Origin: an uncultured Collinsella sp.
GTDB lineage: Bacteria; Actinomycetota; Coriobacteriia; Coriobacteriales; Coriobacteriaceae
DNA length: 22,866 nucleotides
Reading direction: 5' to 3'
NCBI GenBank assembly: GCA_900751695.1
Contig: CAADSS010000064.1
Location: forward strand, 1 to 22,866
The position numbers were made by a program, and so were the translations under genes. The notes beneath the pieces were generated by a model. The model ran no database searches, was not told where the DNA came from, and worked only from the letters and a program-made list of their open reading frames with translations. Of the stretch, positions 1 to 7,491 are shown piece after piece. How positions within the stretch are numbered: the stretch's first letter is position 1; each line of letters opens with the position of its first letter.

Positions 1-15
1 AAAATCCCTAACGCA

Positions 16-80
16 GTTGCGGTAAAATAGGGACTTTTTTTGCTGGTCAACCCGCAAAATAGTCCCTATTTCCCCGCAAC
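16..80. repeat. Intergenic inverted repeat with GGGAC/GTCCC core
   Basis: A 20-nt left arm (16-35, GTTGCGGTAAAATAGGGACT) and a right arm (61-80) are reverse complements at 18 of 20 positions, with a 25-nt loop. It lies outside any gene I can support. The AGGGAC core recurs in other intergenic palindromes of this window (15495-15529 and 20952-21021), so it looks like one of a family of short dispersed elements. It could also fold as an RNA hairpin. Confidence 0.6.
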
Positions 81-105
81 TTATTGGTGGCCTTTTGGGT
101 GGCAC

Positions 106-279
106 TCAGCGCCACGGGTCGGCTTCGAACATTGGCTCGCGCTCGGGGCGGCGATCGCTGTAGGGATCGTAGCCGTCGTCGTCCTCGTTCTCGGCACGGA
201 TGTAGGGGTCGCGCGGCTTGGGCGCCGGCTTAGGCGCAGGCTTGGGCGCCGGCGCGTTTGTCTTGATCTCGTCTTTCAT
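106..279 (-). CDS. Small Pro/Ala/Lys-rich hypothetical protein (57 aa)
   Basis: I do not recognise a family. The protein has a short charged N-terminus, then a PAPK-type repeat at about residues 9-22, then an acidic and tyrosine-containing tail (DPYIRAENEDDDGYDPYSDR) ending in DPWR. There is no membrane segment or signal peptide. I chose the ATG at 279 because AAGGAGC lies 7 nt upstream. An in-frame ATG at 297 would place that ribosome binding site inside the gene. It is downstream of clpB on the same strand but separated by a strong terminator, so it is probably transcribed separately. The low-complexity composition means the call rests on the start signal and open frame. Confidence 0.5.
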   Translation of the reverse strand: MKDEIKTNAPAPKPAPKPAPKPRDPYIRAENEDDDGYDPYSDRRPEREPMFEADPWR

Positions 280-330
280 CTGAATAGCTCCTTGCATCGC
301 ATCCGTTCAACAACATCGATTGTCGCACGA

Positions 331-366
331 AAAAGGGCGGCGGACCCAATTGGATCCGCCGCCCTT
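331..366 (-). terminator. Rho-independent terminator of clpB
   Basis: A GC-rich stem (arms 333-348 and 351-366, one mismatch) built on AAGGGCGGCGG is followed on the minus strand by a run of five T. It lies about 45 nt past the clpB stop codon and is oriented to end the clpB transcript. Confidence 0.85.
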
Positions 367-411
367 GGCGTTTAGAGACGGCTGGCAGATTTTAAGGCAT
401 GTCCCAAAAAT

Positions 412-3039
412 CTACTCGGCATCGGGAACCTCGTAGGTGGCCGCCGGCGTGTTATCGCACACGACGGTAAAGCCGCCGTCCTTGTCGACATCGACCGTCA
501 CCTGATCGCCCTCGCGCACCGTGCCGTCGATGATGGCGGCGGCGATGGCGTCCACGACCTCGCGCTGAACCAGACGCTTGAGCGGACGGGCACCGAACAC
601 GGGGTCCAGGCCGCCCACGGCGAGCATCTGCTTGGCCGCCGGGGTGACGGCAAGCGTCATGCGCTCCTTGGCCAGACGCGCGCGGACGTCGGCAAGCTGG
701 ATGTCGACGATCTTCTCGATCTGCGCCATGCCGAGCGGATGGAACACCACGATATCGTCGATACGGTTGAGAAACTCGGGGCGGAAGGTCTGAGCCATGG
801 CGGCGTCGACCTGATGGCGCATCTCCTCCTCGTCCTTACCGGACAGATCGGCGATGGCTTTGGAGCCCACGTTGGACGTCATGATGATAATCGTGTTCTT
901 GAAGGACACCTGGCGACCCTGGCCATCGGTCAGACGGCCGTCATCAAGCACCTGCAACAGCACGTTAAAGACATCCGGATGAGCCTTCTCCATCTCGTCG
1001 AGCAAGATCACGGAGTACGGACGACGGCGCACGGCCTCGGTGAGCTGGCCGCCCTCGTCGTAACCCACGTATCCCGGGGGCGCACCGATCAGACGCTGGA
1101 CGCTGAACTTCTCCATGTACTCGGACATGTCGATACGCACGAGTGCGCGCTCGTCGTCGAACAGGCACTCGGCAAGCGCCTTGGCGAGCTCGGTCTTGCC
1201 CACGCCGGTGGGGCCCAGGAAGAAGAAGCTGCCGATGGGCTTGTCCGGATCGGAGAGACCCGCACGGCTGCGGCGCACGGCCGCGGCAACGGCGGAGACG
1301 GCCTCGTCCTGACCGATGACGCGCTTATGCAGCTCGCCCTCCAGGCCCTTCAGCTTGTCGAGCTCGCCCTGCATCATCTTGGACACGGGCACGCCAGTCC
1401 AGGCGCTCACGACCTCGGCGATCTCATCGGAGGTCACTTGTTCGTTGAGGCCCTCGCCGTCCTGCTGCTTTTGTGCCTCGAGCGCGGCCTCGGAATCCTG
1501 AATCTGCTGTTGCAGGCCCGGAATCACGGAGAAGCGCAGCTCGGACGCACGGCCCAGGTCGCCGTTGCGCGTCGCGCGCTCCTCTTCGCTCTTGGCCTCG
1601 TCAAGCTGCCCCTTGAGCTCCTGCACGTGGTCGATGGCGTTCTTTTGGTTGAGCCAGCCGGCCTTTTGCACGTTAAGCTTTTCCTGGACCTCGGCGATCT
1701 CCTGGCGCAGGGCTTCCAGACGCTCCTTGGAGGCGTCGTCGGTCTCCTTCATGAGCGCCTGCTCCTCGATCTGCAGCTGGGTGAGCTGACGCGTGGTGGC
1801 GTCGATCTCGACCGGCATGCTGTCGAGCTCCATGCGCAGGCGGCTTGCGGCCTCGTCGACCAGGTCGATGGCCTTGTCGGGCAGGAAGCGGTCGGCGATG
1901 TAGCGATCGGAGAGGTCGGCAGCTGCCACGAGCGCGCTATCGGTGATGTGCACGCCGTGGAAGATCTCGTACTTCTCCTTGAGGCCACGCAGGATCGAGA
2001 TGGTGTCCTCGACGGTAGGCTCGCTCACCATAACGGTCTGGAAACGACGGGCGAGCGCCGCGTCCTTCTCGATGTACTTGCGATACTCGTCGAGCGTGGT
2101 CGCGCCGATTGCATGTAGGTCGCCACGGGCGAGCGCCGGCTTGAGGATGTTGCCGGCGTCCATGGAGCCCTCGGTGGCACCCGCGCCCACGATGGTGTGA
2201 AGCTCATCGATGAACAGGATGACCTTGCCTTCGGATTTTTGCACTTCTTTGAGCACAGCCTTCAAGCGGTCCTCGAACTCGCCGCGGTACTTGGCGCCGG
2301 CGACCAGCGCGCTCATGTCGAGCTCGATGAGGTCGCGGTCACGCAGGGTGCTCGGCACGTCGCCGGCCACGATACGCTGGGCGATACCCTCGACGATAGC
2401 CGTCTTGCCGACGCCCGGCTCGCCAATGAGCACGGGGTTGTTCTTGGTGCGGCGGGACAGGACCTGGATGGTACGGCGAATCTCGTCGGTACGGCCGATG
2501 ACCGGGTCGAGCTTGCCGGCGCGGGCGAGGTCGCAGATGTTGCGACCGTACTGCTCCAAGGCCTCAAACTGGGTCTTGTCCTCGGCAGACGTCACGCGGT
2601 CATCGCCACGCAGCTCCTCGTAGACCTGCTCGATGCGCTCCTTGGTCACGCCGGCATCGCGCAGCACGCGGCCGGCCTCGCCCTTGTCCTCGGCAAGTGC
2701 CATGAGCAGATGCTCGGTCACCACAAAGCTGTCGCCCATCTTGGTGGCCTTCTTTTCGGCCTTTTCGATGACGCGGACGAGCTCGTTGGACAGGCCCATC
2801 TGCTGGCCCTCGCCCGAAACCTTGGGCGCGTGGTCGATGGCATCTTGTGTGGAGCGTGCGAGCTGGGCCGGGTCGGCACCGATGCGCTCGATGATCACGG
2901 AGATATTGCGCTCGCCGGCACCAAGCAGGGCGGACAGCAGGTGAATCGGCTCCACCGCACCGGCCTGCGCGTCGGCAGCCGTGCTCATGGCGGTCTGCAA
3001 CGCCTCGCGCGACGTCATTGCTAGCTTATCGATTCTCAT
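412..3039 (-). CDS. clpB: ATP-dependent protein disaggregase ClpB
   Basis: A Hsp100 hexameric AAA+ machine that pulls polypeptides out of aggregates in the cytoplasm together with DnaK, DnaJ and GrpE. The 875-aa protein has a Clp N-terminal domain (about 1-145). NBD1 has Walker A GEPGVGKT at 206-213 and Walker B ILFIDEL at 274-280. A long coiled-coil middle domain (about 405-525) separates ClpB from ClpA and ClpC. NBD2 has Walker A GPTGVGKT at 609-616 and Walker B VILLDEMEKA at about 677-686. The length matches the family (about 860). The start at 3039 is preceded by AGAGAGG. It is a single-gene unit with its own terminator. Its upstream region shares a 27-bp palindrome with dnaK, so HspR control is likely. 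Confidence 0.97.
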   Translation of the reverse strand: MRIDKLAMTSREALQTAMSTAADAQAGAVEPIHLLSALLGAGERNISVIIERIGADPAQLARSTQDAIDHAPKVSGEGQQMGLSNELVRVIEKAEKKATKMGDSFVVTEHLLMALAEDKGEAGRVLRDAGVTKERIEQVYEELRGDDRVTSAEDKTQFEALEQYGRNICDLARAGKLDPVIGRTDEIRRTIQVLSRRTKNNPVLIGEPGVGKTAIVEGIAQRIVAGDVPSTLRDRDLIELDMSALVAGAKYRGEFEDRLKAVLKEVQKSEGKVILFIDELHTIVGAGATEGSMDAGNILKPALARGDLHAIGATTLDEYRKYIEKDAALARRFQTVMVSEPTVEDTISILRGLKEKYEIFHGVHITDSALVAAADLSDRYIADRFLPDKAIDLVDEAASRLRMELDSMPVEIDATTRQLTQLQIEEQALMKETDDASKERLEALRQEIAEVQEKLNVQKAGWLNQKNAIDHVQELKGQLDEAKSEEERATRNGDLGRASELRFSVIPGLQQQIQDSEAALEAQKQQDGEGLNEQVTSDEIAEVVSAWTGVPVSKMMQGELDKLKGLEGELHKRVIGQDEAVSAVAAAVRRSRAGLSDPDKPIGSFFFLGPTGVGKTELAKALAECLFDDERALVRIDMSEYMEKFSVQRLIGAPPGYVGYDEGGQLTEAVRRRPYSVILLDEMEKAHPDVFNVLLQVLDDGRLTDGQGRQVSFKNTIIIMTSNVGSKAIADLSGKDEEEMRHQVDAAMAQTFRPEFLNRIDDIVVFHPLGMAQIEKIVDIQLADVRARLAKERMTLAVTPAAKQMLAVGGLDPVFGARPLKRLVQREVVDAIAAAIIDGTVREGDQVTVDVDKDGGFTVVCDNTPAATYEVPDAE

Positions 3040-3119
3040 GGAATCACCTCTCTTGGGGTGGCCACCCTACGGGGCGGCTTCACGTTGTTCGAGAAGTATT
3101 GTTGCCAGCTTTGTACGAT

Positions 3120-3155
3120 CTTATACACAAATCTAAGTCTCTATATATAAGATTT
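3120..3155 (-). promoter_or_regulatory. clpB promoter with putative HspR operator
   Basis: On the minus strand a 27-bp imperfect palindrome (3129-3155; ends AAATCT and AGATTT, centre 15 nt) is followed 3 nt later by TATAAG (3120-3125), a plausible -10. The same palindrome, with the same total length and mostly the same bases, occurs upstream of dnaK at 12013-12039, also just before a -10-like hexamer. Known: actinobacterial HspR controls dnaK and clpB through HAIR sites (CTTGAGT-N7-ACTCAAG). The half-sites here (CTTATAT and ACTTAGA) only loosely resemble that consensus, so HspR binding is an inference. Confidence 0.55.
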
Positions 3156-3214
3156 TCTGAGTGATTGAGAGGTAGGGGTAGGCACGCTCACCCATTGCGG
3201 CCTCGTCCCCTTAC

Positions 3215-3480
3215 CATCTCAATCTGTAACATCTAGCGACTGTTTATGGCTCCAGATGTTACAAATCAAGATGAAATGACCAGCGACGCCCGTTTGTCTC
3301 AATCTGTAACATCTACTCGGCAAATTAGGGTCTAACTGTTACAGATCGAGACAAACCAAGAACCACCACAAAGGTGCCCGTCCCCTTTGTGGTGGTCCAG
3401 AGAAGAATCAGCCCCGATTAAAAGAGGCGACATCAAGCCCAGTCTACGTTTGGCGATCCCAAGATCCAACGAGAACACAG
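3215..3480. repeat. Direct repeat unit A (266 bp) with three palindromes
   Basis: In order it holds: an inverted repeat 3215-3234/3254-3273 (17 of 20 paired), an inverted repeat 3293-3310/3338-3355 (17 of 18 paired), a hairpin with 13-bp perfect arms (3361-3373/3383-3395, ACCACCACAAAGG), and a tail with AGAGGCGACATCAAGC and CAACGAGAACACAG. The same modules occur in the same order and orientation in unit B at 4547-4810. No coding function is evident. It looks like a non-autonomous dispersed element, but no transposase or target-site duplication is visible. Confidence 0.75.
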
Positions 3481-3846
3481 CGACAAAATCGAGAGCCACC
3501 GATAGCCCGTTCGCGCAGATATAGATGGAGATTCAAGACAAGGGTGCCGGCTTAAACGGCTTGGTTATCGTACGCCACAATACTCTCGTCATCGTCCCTG
3601 TCGTTTTTATAGTGCTTATAGTGAAATTAGCGGGTTTAGTGAGAATAGTATTGCGCAAAACTCGTGAACTCAATTTTGACCCCTCGCCCAGAATGAGGGG
3701 AGGCAAATATTCCTATTAGAGATCAAATCGAAGCCCAATAGGGCCTTTTAGCCCTCTCATTCCGGGCGGTCGCTTTCTTTTGAATATTGTCGTAAGCTTG
3801 TATCATTTATCTTAATGATTGCATATTGCATGAGAGGTGCCCCACC
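3481..3846. other. AT-richer intergenic stretch upstream of the orphan gene
   Basis: No convincing gene is present. An open frame of 64 codons at 3525-3719 has no clear ribosome binding site and no recognisable domain. The region holds an inverted repeat, GCCCAGAATGAGGGG at 3686-3700 against 3752-3767 (one mismatch and one bulge), enclosing a small GCCC-AATA-GGGC hairpin. A weak promoter for the downstream gene may be TTGAAT (3780-3785) and TATCAT (3801-3806), but the 15-nt spacer is short. Confidence 0.4.
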
Positions 3847-4494
3847 GTGAAACGCTCCACCTATATCGGCCTGCTCGTCTTAGCGTTTGCAATTACCGCA
3901 GTCGGCGTGGGCATTATCTATCTCGCATTTCTCCCTGCCTCGGCAACGCAGGCGGCGGTTGAAACCGTAAGCTACCCCATCGAAATCCTCACCGATATCG
4001 TCAAACCCGATTCAATCACCGTCGATTTCGACGGTACGCCCGCAGCGCTTGGGGTCAGTAACTATCCCCGAATCGAACTTGGAGCCACGCGCTATACCCA
4101 AGATGAGCAGCTTATCGGCAAGGCAACCAGTTTACTCAAAGGCAAGACGTTTAAGCGATGGTACGGCGCCGCAATATATCGAGCCAAGAACGACCAAATG
4201 GTTGGCGGGTATTATTCGACCCTTGAGCTCGATGCGGCAAACGGGAGCAGATTGTGCAACGTCTCATACGACCCCGGCTACGTGGACAATGAAGGACCGG
4301 GGGTCTATATCTCGGATGGCGACGTAATCTACGTCATGGAGGGCGACCAGACGGCAGTCGTCGATTTTATGGATCGGTGTACCGAGGATGCCTACGAACA
4401 AACCTGCGAGCCCGATCCGCAGACAGCGCGCAACAGTGGCTCGGCACGCACTTGGCTATTTGACGATGAAATAACCTGGACCCCATCGAAATAA
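3847..4494 (+). CDS. Orphan membrane-anchored extracytoplasmic protein (215 aa)
   Basis: Not recognised. After a short KRST N-terminus there is one hydrophobic segment (about residues 5-30, including YIGLLVLAFAITAVGVGIIY), read as an uncleaved membrane anchor or signal peptide without a lipobox. The rest, about 180 residues, is soluble and rich in Asp, Tyr and Thr, with three cysteines in the second half (NGSRLCN, DRCTED, QTCEPD). I prefer the GTG at 3847 because GAGAGG lies 9 nt upstream; the frame could be extended to a TTG at 3826. The gene stands alone between two direct repeat units and its base composition is visibly less GC-rich than its neighbours. This suggests acquisition or a fast-evolving surface protein. 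A role cannot be assigned. Confidence 0.75.
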   Translation: MKRSTYIGLLVLAFAITAVGVGIIYLAFLPASATQAAVETVSYPIEILTDIVKPDSITVDFDGTPAALGVSNYPRIELGATRYTQDEQLIGKATSLLKGKTFKRWYGAAIYRAKNDQMVGGYYSTLELDAANGSRLCNVSYDPGYVDNEGPGVYISDGDVIYVMEGDQTAVVDFMDRCTEDAYEQTCEPDPQTARNSGSARTWLFDDEITWTPSK

Positions 4495-4505
4495 GGTCCC
4501 GCCGG

Positions 4506-4524
4506 GCAGGCACCTTTGTGGTGG
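4506..4524. repeat. Solo half of the CCACCACAAAGG hairpin
   Basis: GCAGGCACCTTTGTGGTGG just after the orphan gene matches one arm of the hairpin found in repeat unit A (3383-3395). It sits about 20 nt before unit B, so the repeat family extends slightly upstream of that unit or a partial copy has been left there. Confidence 0.45.
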
Positions 4525-4546
4525 TTTCGGCTCCGATGTTCCACTG

Positions 4547-4810
4547 TCTCGATCTGTAACATCTAGCGGCCCTTTTCGATCCTAGATGTTACAGATTGAG
4601 ATGAAATGATCGGCGGCGATTGTTTGTCTCAATCTGTAACAGCCGCTCGTCAAATAGGAGCCCAGATGTTACAGGTCGAGACAAACGGAACCACCGCAAA
4701 GGCGCCTACCCCTTCATGGTGGCTTTCGACAAAAGAAGCCGCCCCGATAACAGAGGCGGCATCAAGCAGGTCTATTTATTAGCGTCCCTCAAGACCCAAC
4801 GAGAACGCAG
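4547..4810. repeat. Direct repeat unit B (264 bp) with palindromes
   Basis: Second copy of the unit at 3215-3480, in the same orientation. It contains an inverted repeat 4547-4566/4582-4601 (19 of 20 paired, TCTCGATCTGTAACATCTAG), an inverted repeat 4622-4640/4668-4686 (17 of 19 paired), a decayed CCACC hairpin (4691-4722), a GCCGCC/GGCGGC hairpin, and the tail CAACGAGAACGCAG. The conserved length and order over about 265 bp, with divergence in the loops, indicates common descent rather than chance. Confidence 0.75.
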
Positions 4811-4822
4811 AAATGTAGCCCA

Positions 4823-4886
4823 GGGCTTACCCTTTCCCGAACGCGACCCTCGCGAAGCGCGTGAGCGGGCGGGAAAGGGTAAGCCC
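4823..4886. repeat. Long hairpin downstream of the hydratase gene
   Basis: Perfect 16-bp arms (GGGCTTACCCTTTCCC at 4823-4838 and its complement at 4871-4886) enclose a 32-nt GC-rich loop that can pair further. It lies 20 nt past the stop of the minus-strand hydratase gene. Neither strand has a T run after the stem, so it is not a classic intrinsic terminator. It may block transcript decay, terminate with a factor, or be a repeat. Confidence 0.6.
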
Positions 4887-4906
4887 CGGGCGGACAATTA
4901 AGTGCG

Positions 4907-7207
4907 TTACTCGGCAGCGGCCTTGAACTTGTTGTAGTTGATCAGGCAGCCGGCCTTGACGATAGCACGCTCCTCTGCCGTCATATCGGCTATGTAGAGC
5001 TCAATGTGCTCGACCGTACCGTCGGCACGCACCACGTAGGCGGCGATGTCCTTTAGGTCGCCGTCGAGCGCGGCGCGGATACCCGGCACAAAGACGTAGT
5101 CGCCCACCTCAAAGTTGGGCTCGGCCTCCATCTGGAAGGGCACCATGCCCCAGTTCATCACGTTGGAGCGATAGCGCTTGGTGGCGTACTCGTGGACGAT
5201 GTTAGCCAGGCCGCCGATCACGCGCTGGCAGCTCGCGGCCTGCTCGCGGGCAGAACCGTCACCAGGCTTCTTGGCATAGAGCATGGAGCCGTACTCGGTC
5301 GCTTTGGCGTCGGCCGCGACACCCGCGCCGGCCAGTGCCTCAAACACACCGGCAAGCTCAGCATCGAGCGCCGCCAGGTCGCCTGCGGCCTCGCCGGCCA
5401 CACGGCGCTTCTCCACAGCGTCGACCTCCTTGGAACGACCGACGTAAGCCGGATCGCGGCGGCTCAGCGTAAACTCGGCCAGGCCCAGCGGGTTGGAGCG
5501 GAAGGAGCTCGTCTCGCCCGAAGGAATGAGCTCGTCGGTCGTGGTGACCGGATCCATGATCTTGGAGCACACCTTGAGCAGGATATCGTCGCCGAGCGGC
5601 TCCATCGCGGGCCACGGCTTGATGTTGGGGCCTTCGACCAGCTCGTCGGCAGGCTCCGCCTTGCCAAAGCCCCAGTACACGCGCTTTTTGTACGGCGCGT
5701 CGTCAAAGGTGTACTCGCAGGCCTCGTCCCAGGTCTCCTCGGGCAGGTCGGTCGCCGGCGTCAGGATGCCGCCGTTGGCTGCCGTCGCCGCAATGGAGCG
5801 GGCGTCCATCAGGGCCACGGCGCTCAGCTGGCCGTTGCCCGGCTTGGAACCCTCGCGATTGGGGAAGTTGCGCGTGGTGTGGCGGATCGAAAGGCCGTTG
5901 TTGGCAGGCGTGTCGCCGGCACCAAAGCACGGGCCGCAGAATGCCGTGCGCACGATTGCGCCGGCCTCCATAAGGTCGTAGATGTAGCCGCGGCGTGTAA
6001 GCTCGAGCGCTACAGGCTGGCTCGTGGGGTAGACCGACAGCGAGAACTCGCCGCAGCCGGTGTTGGCGCCCTTGAGCACGCGGGCAGCCTGGACCACGGA
6101 GTCGTAGTTGCCGCCCGAGCAGCCGGCGATGACGCCCTGCTGCACGTGCAGCTTGCCGTCGACGATCTTGTCGAGCAGGCTAAAGTGCGTCTTACCCTCG
6201 CCGATCTTGGCGGCCTCGAGCTCGATCTCATGCAGGATGTCCTCGAGGTTCTCGTTGAGCTCGTCAATCTCAAAGCCGTTAGAAGGATGGAACGGCAGCG
6301 CGATCATGGGCTTGATGCTCGACAGGTCGACCTCGACGCAGCCGTCATAGTAGGCAACATCGGCGGGCTTGAGCTCGCGGTAGTCGTCGCCGCGGCCGTG
6401 CATGGTCAGGAACGCGCGCGTGTCCTCATCGGTGGCCCAGATGCTCGACAGGCAGGTGGTCTCGGTGGTCATGACGTCGACGCCGTTGCGGTAGTCGGTC
6501 GTCATGCTCGCGATGCCGGGGCCCACGAACTCCATTACCTTGTTCTTGACGTAGCCCTTGGCAAAGACGGCGCGGATGATGGCGAGCGCCACATCGTGCG
6601 GGCCGACGCCGGGGCGCGGGGCGCCCGTGAGGTAGATGGCGACGACGCCGGGATAGGCAACGTCGTAGGTGTCGCGCAGCAGCTGCTTGGCCAGCTCGCC
6701 GCCGCCCTCGCCCACGGCCATGGTACCCAGGGCGCCGTAGCGGGTGTGCGAGTCGGAGCCCAGAATCATCTTGCCGCAACCGGCAAAGTTCTCACGCATA
6801 AAGGAGTGGATGACAGCGATATGCGGCGGGACGAAGATGCCGCCGTACTTCTTGGCCGCGGAAAGGCCAAAGACGTGGTCATCCTCGTTGATGGTGCCGC
6901 CCACGGCGCACAGCGAGTTATGGCAGTTGGTGAGCACGTAGGGCAGCGGGAACTGCTCCATGCCCGAGGCGCGCGCCGTCTGGATGATGCCGACAAAGGT
7001 GATGTCGTGGCTCGCCATGGCATCGAAGCGAATCTTAAGCGCCTCGGGGTTGCCAGACGTATTGTGTGCCTGAAGGATCGAATACGCGATGGTGCCGCGC
7101 TTGGCATCCTCGGGCGTCTGCGTAATGCCGCGCTCGGCAGCCTCGGCCGCAGGCACAACCTCGCTGCCGCCGCGCAGGTAGATGCCGTCCTCGTACAGCT
7201 TGACCAT
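4907..7207 (-). CDS. Aconitase-superfamily hydratase (YbhJ-like, 766 aa)
   Basis: Belongs to the aconitase family of [4Fe-4S] dehydratases. Visible features are the GSDSHTRYGALG motif at about 150-161, the cluster cysteines C363 (AGCSGGNYDS) and C424/C427 (FCGPCFGAGD), and a C-terminal swivel domain with GDGSAREQAA. The substrate is uncertain. The overall length and the GGNYDS variant of the first cysteine motif resemble E. coli YbhJ-type hydratases more than AcnA or AcnB, so citrate/isocitrate conversion should not be assumed. I start at the ATG at 7207, which has GGGAG 7 nt upstream. An open frame extends to 7327 but adds 40 unlikely residues. It is monocistronic, with no other TCA-cycle gene in the window. 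Confidence 0.88.
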   Translation of the reverse strand: MVKLYEDGIYLRGGSEVVPAAEAAERGITQTPEDAKRGTIAYSILQAHNTSGNPEALKIRFDAMASHDITFVGIIQTARASGMEQFPLPYVLTNCHNSLCAVGGTINEDDHVFGLSAAKKYGGIFVPPHIAVIHSFMRENFAGCGKMILGSDSHTRYGALGTMAVGEGGGELAKQLLRDTYDVAYPGVVAIYLTGAPRPGVGPHDVALAIIRAVFAKGYVKNKVMEFVGPGIASMTTDYRNGVDVMTTETTCLSSIWATDEDTRAFLTMHGRGDDYRELKPADVAYYDGCVEVDLSSIKPMIALPFHPSNGFEIDELNENLEDILHEIELEAAKIGEGKTHFSLLDKIVDGKLHVQQGVIAGCSGGNYDSVVQAARVLKGANTGCGEFSLSVYPTSQPVALELTRRGYIYDLMEAGAIVRTAFCGPCFGAGDTPANNGLSIRHTTRNFPNREGSKPGNGQLSAVALMDARSIAATAANGGILTPATDLPEETWDEACEYTFDDAPYKKRVYWGFGKAEPADELVEGPNIKPWPAMEPLGDDILLKVCSKIMDPVTTTDELIPSGETSSFRSNPLGLAEFTLSRRDPAYVGRSKEVDAVEKRRVAGEAAGDLAALDAELAGVFEALAGAGVAADAKATEYGSMLYAKKPGDGSAREQAASCQRVIGGLANIVHEYATKRYRSNVMNWGMVPFQMEAEPNFEVGDYVFVPGIRAALDGDLKDIAAYVVRADGTVEHIELYIADMTAEERAIVKAGCLINYNKFKAAAE

Positions 7208-7256
7208 ACTGTCTCCCACTCTGCCCAAGAGATTTGGGCGCATAGCATACATTCGT

Positions 7257-7284
7257 TCAATATCGTGCCATAGAACGGTTGCAA
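7257..7284 (-). promoter_or_regulatory. Possible promoter of the hydratase gene
   Basis: On the minus strand TTGCAA (7279-7284) is separated by 16 nt from TATTGA (7257-7262), about 50 nt before the chosen start. Fit to sigma-70 consensus is moderate, with no supporting element. Confidence 0.35.
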
Positions 7285-7491
7285 GTGGGTTACGAATCTG
7301 CACGTTCACTTTATCTCGGTAAAGCATAGAACGAGCCCTGTGCAGGACCGGCAGATTTGGTGCAAGAGTGTCCCTTCCGACTAGTCATTTAAGAACGTCC
7401 CCAATGACTACCCTACCGTATCCGGAGCAAGGCAACGCCGCAGGTAGAGGACGGACAGCGAGCGACGTCCAGGGCGAACAAGTTGGCATGA
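7285..7491. other. Intergenic stretch with repeat fragments
   Basis: No gene supported. It contains GGCAGATTT...TGTCCC at 7350-7374, which resembles 384-405 near the end of clpB, and an 8-bp inverted repeat TAGTCATT/AATGACTA (7382-7389 and 7403-7410) around AACGTCCCC. These look like pieces of the GGGAC-type dispersed repeats. Confidence 0.4.

Noticed and set aside
739..2118. Long plus-strand open frame of 459 codons opposite clpB
   Set aside because: Antisense shadow of clpB in high-GC DNA; His/Leu/Val-rich translation with no domain and no ribosome binding site.
3040..3200. CIRCE (HrcA) operator upstream of clpB
   Set aside because: No TTAGCACTC-N9-GAGTGCTAA match is present; the palindrome there is different and shared with dnaK.
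3525..3719. 64-codon frame in the repeat island
   Set aside because: No ribosome binding site and no family; the hydrophobic stretch comes from AT-rich DNA. Kept only as intergenic.
3215..4686. CRISPR array
   Set aside because: Repeats are palindromic units of variable spacing in two pairs, not short identical repeats with regular unique spacers, and no cas gene is present.
5192..7273. Long plus-strand open frame of 693 codons opposite the hydratase gene
   Set aside because: Antisense shadow caused by codon bias; composition is Ala/Arg/Val/Gly-rich and lacks motifs, while the minus strand carries a clear aconitase-family protein.
7208..7327. Forty-codon N-terminal extension of the hydratase
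   Set aside because: The internal ATG at 7207 has a good ribosome binding site and begins where the family similarity begins; the extension overlaps the likely promoter.
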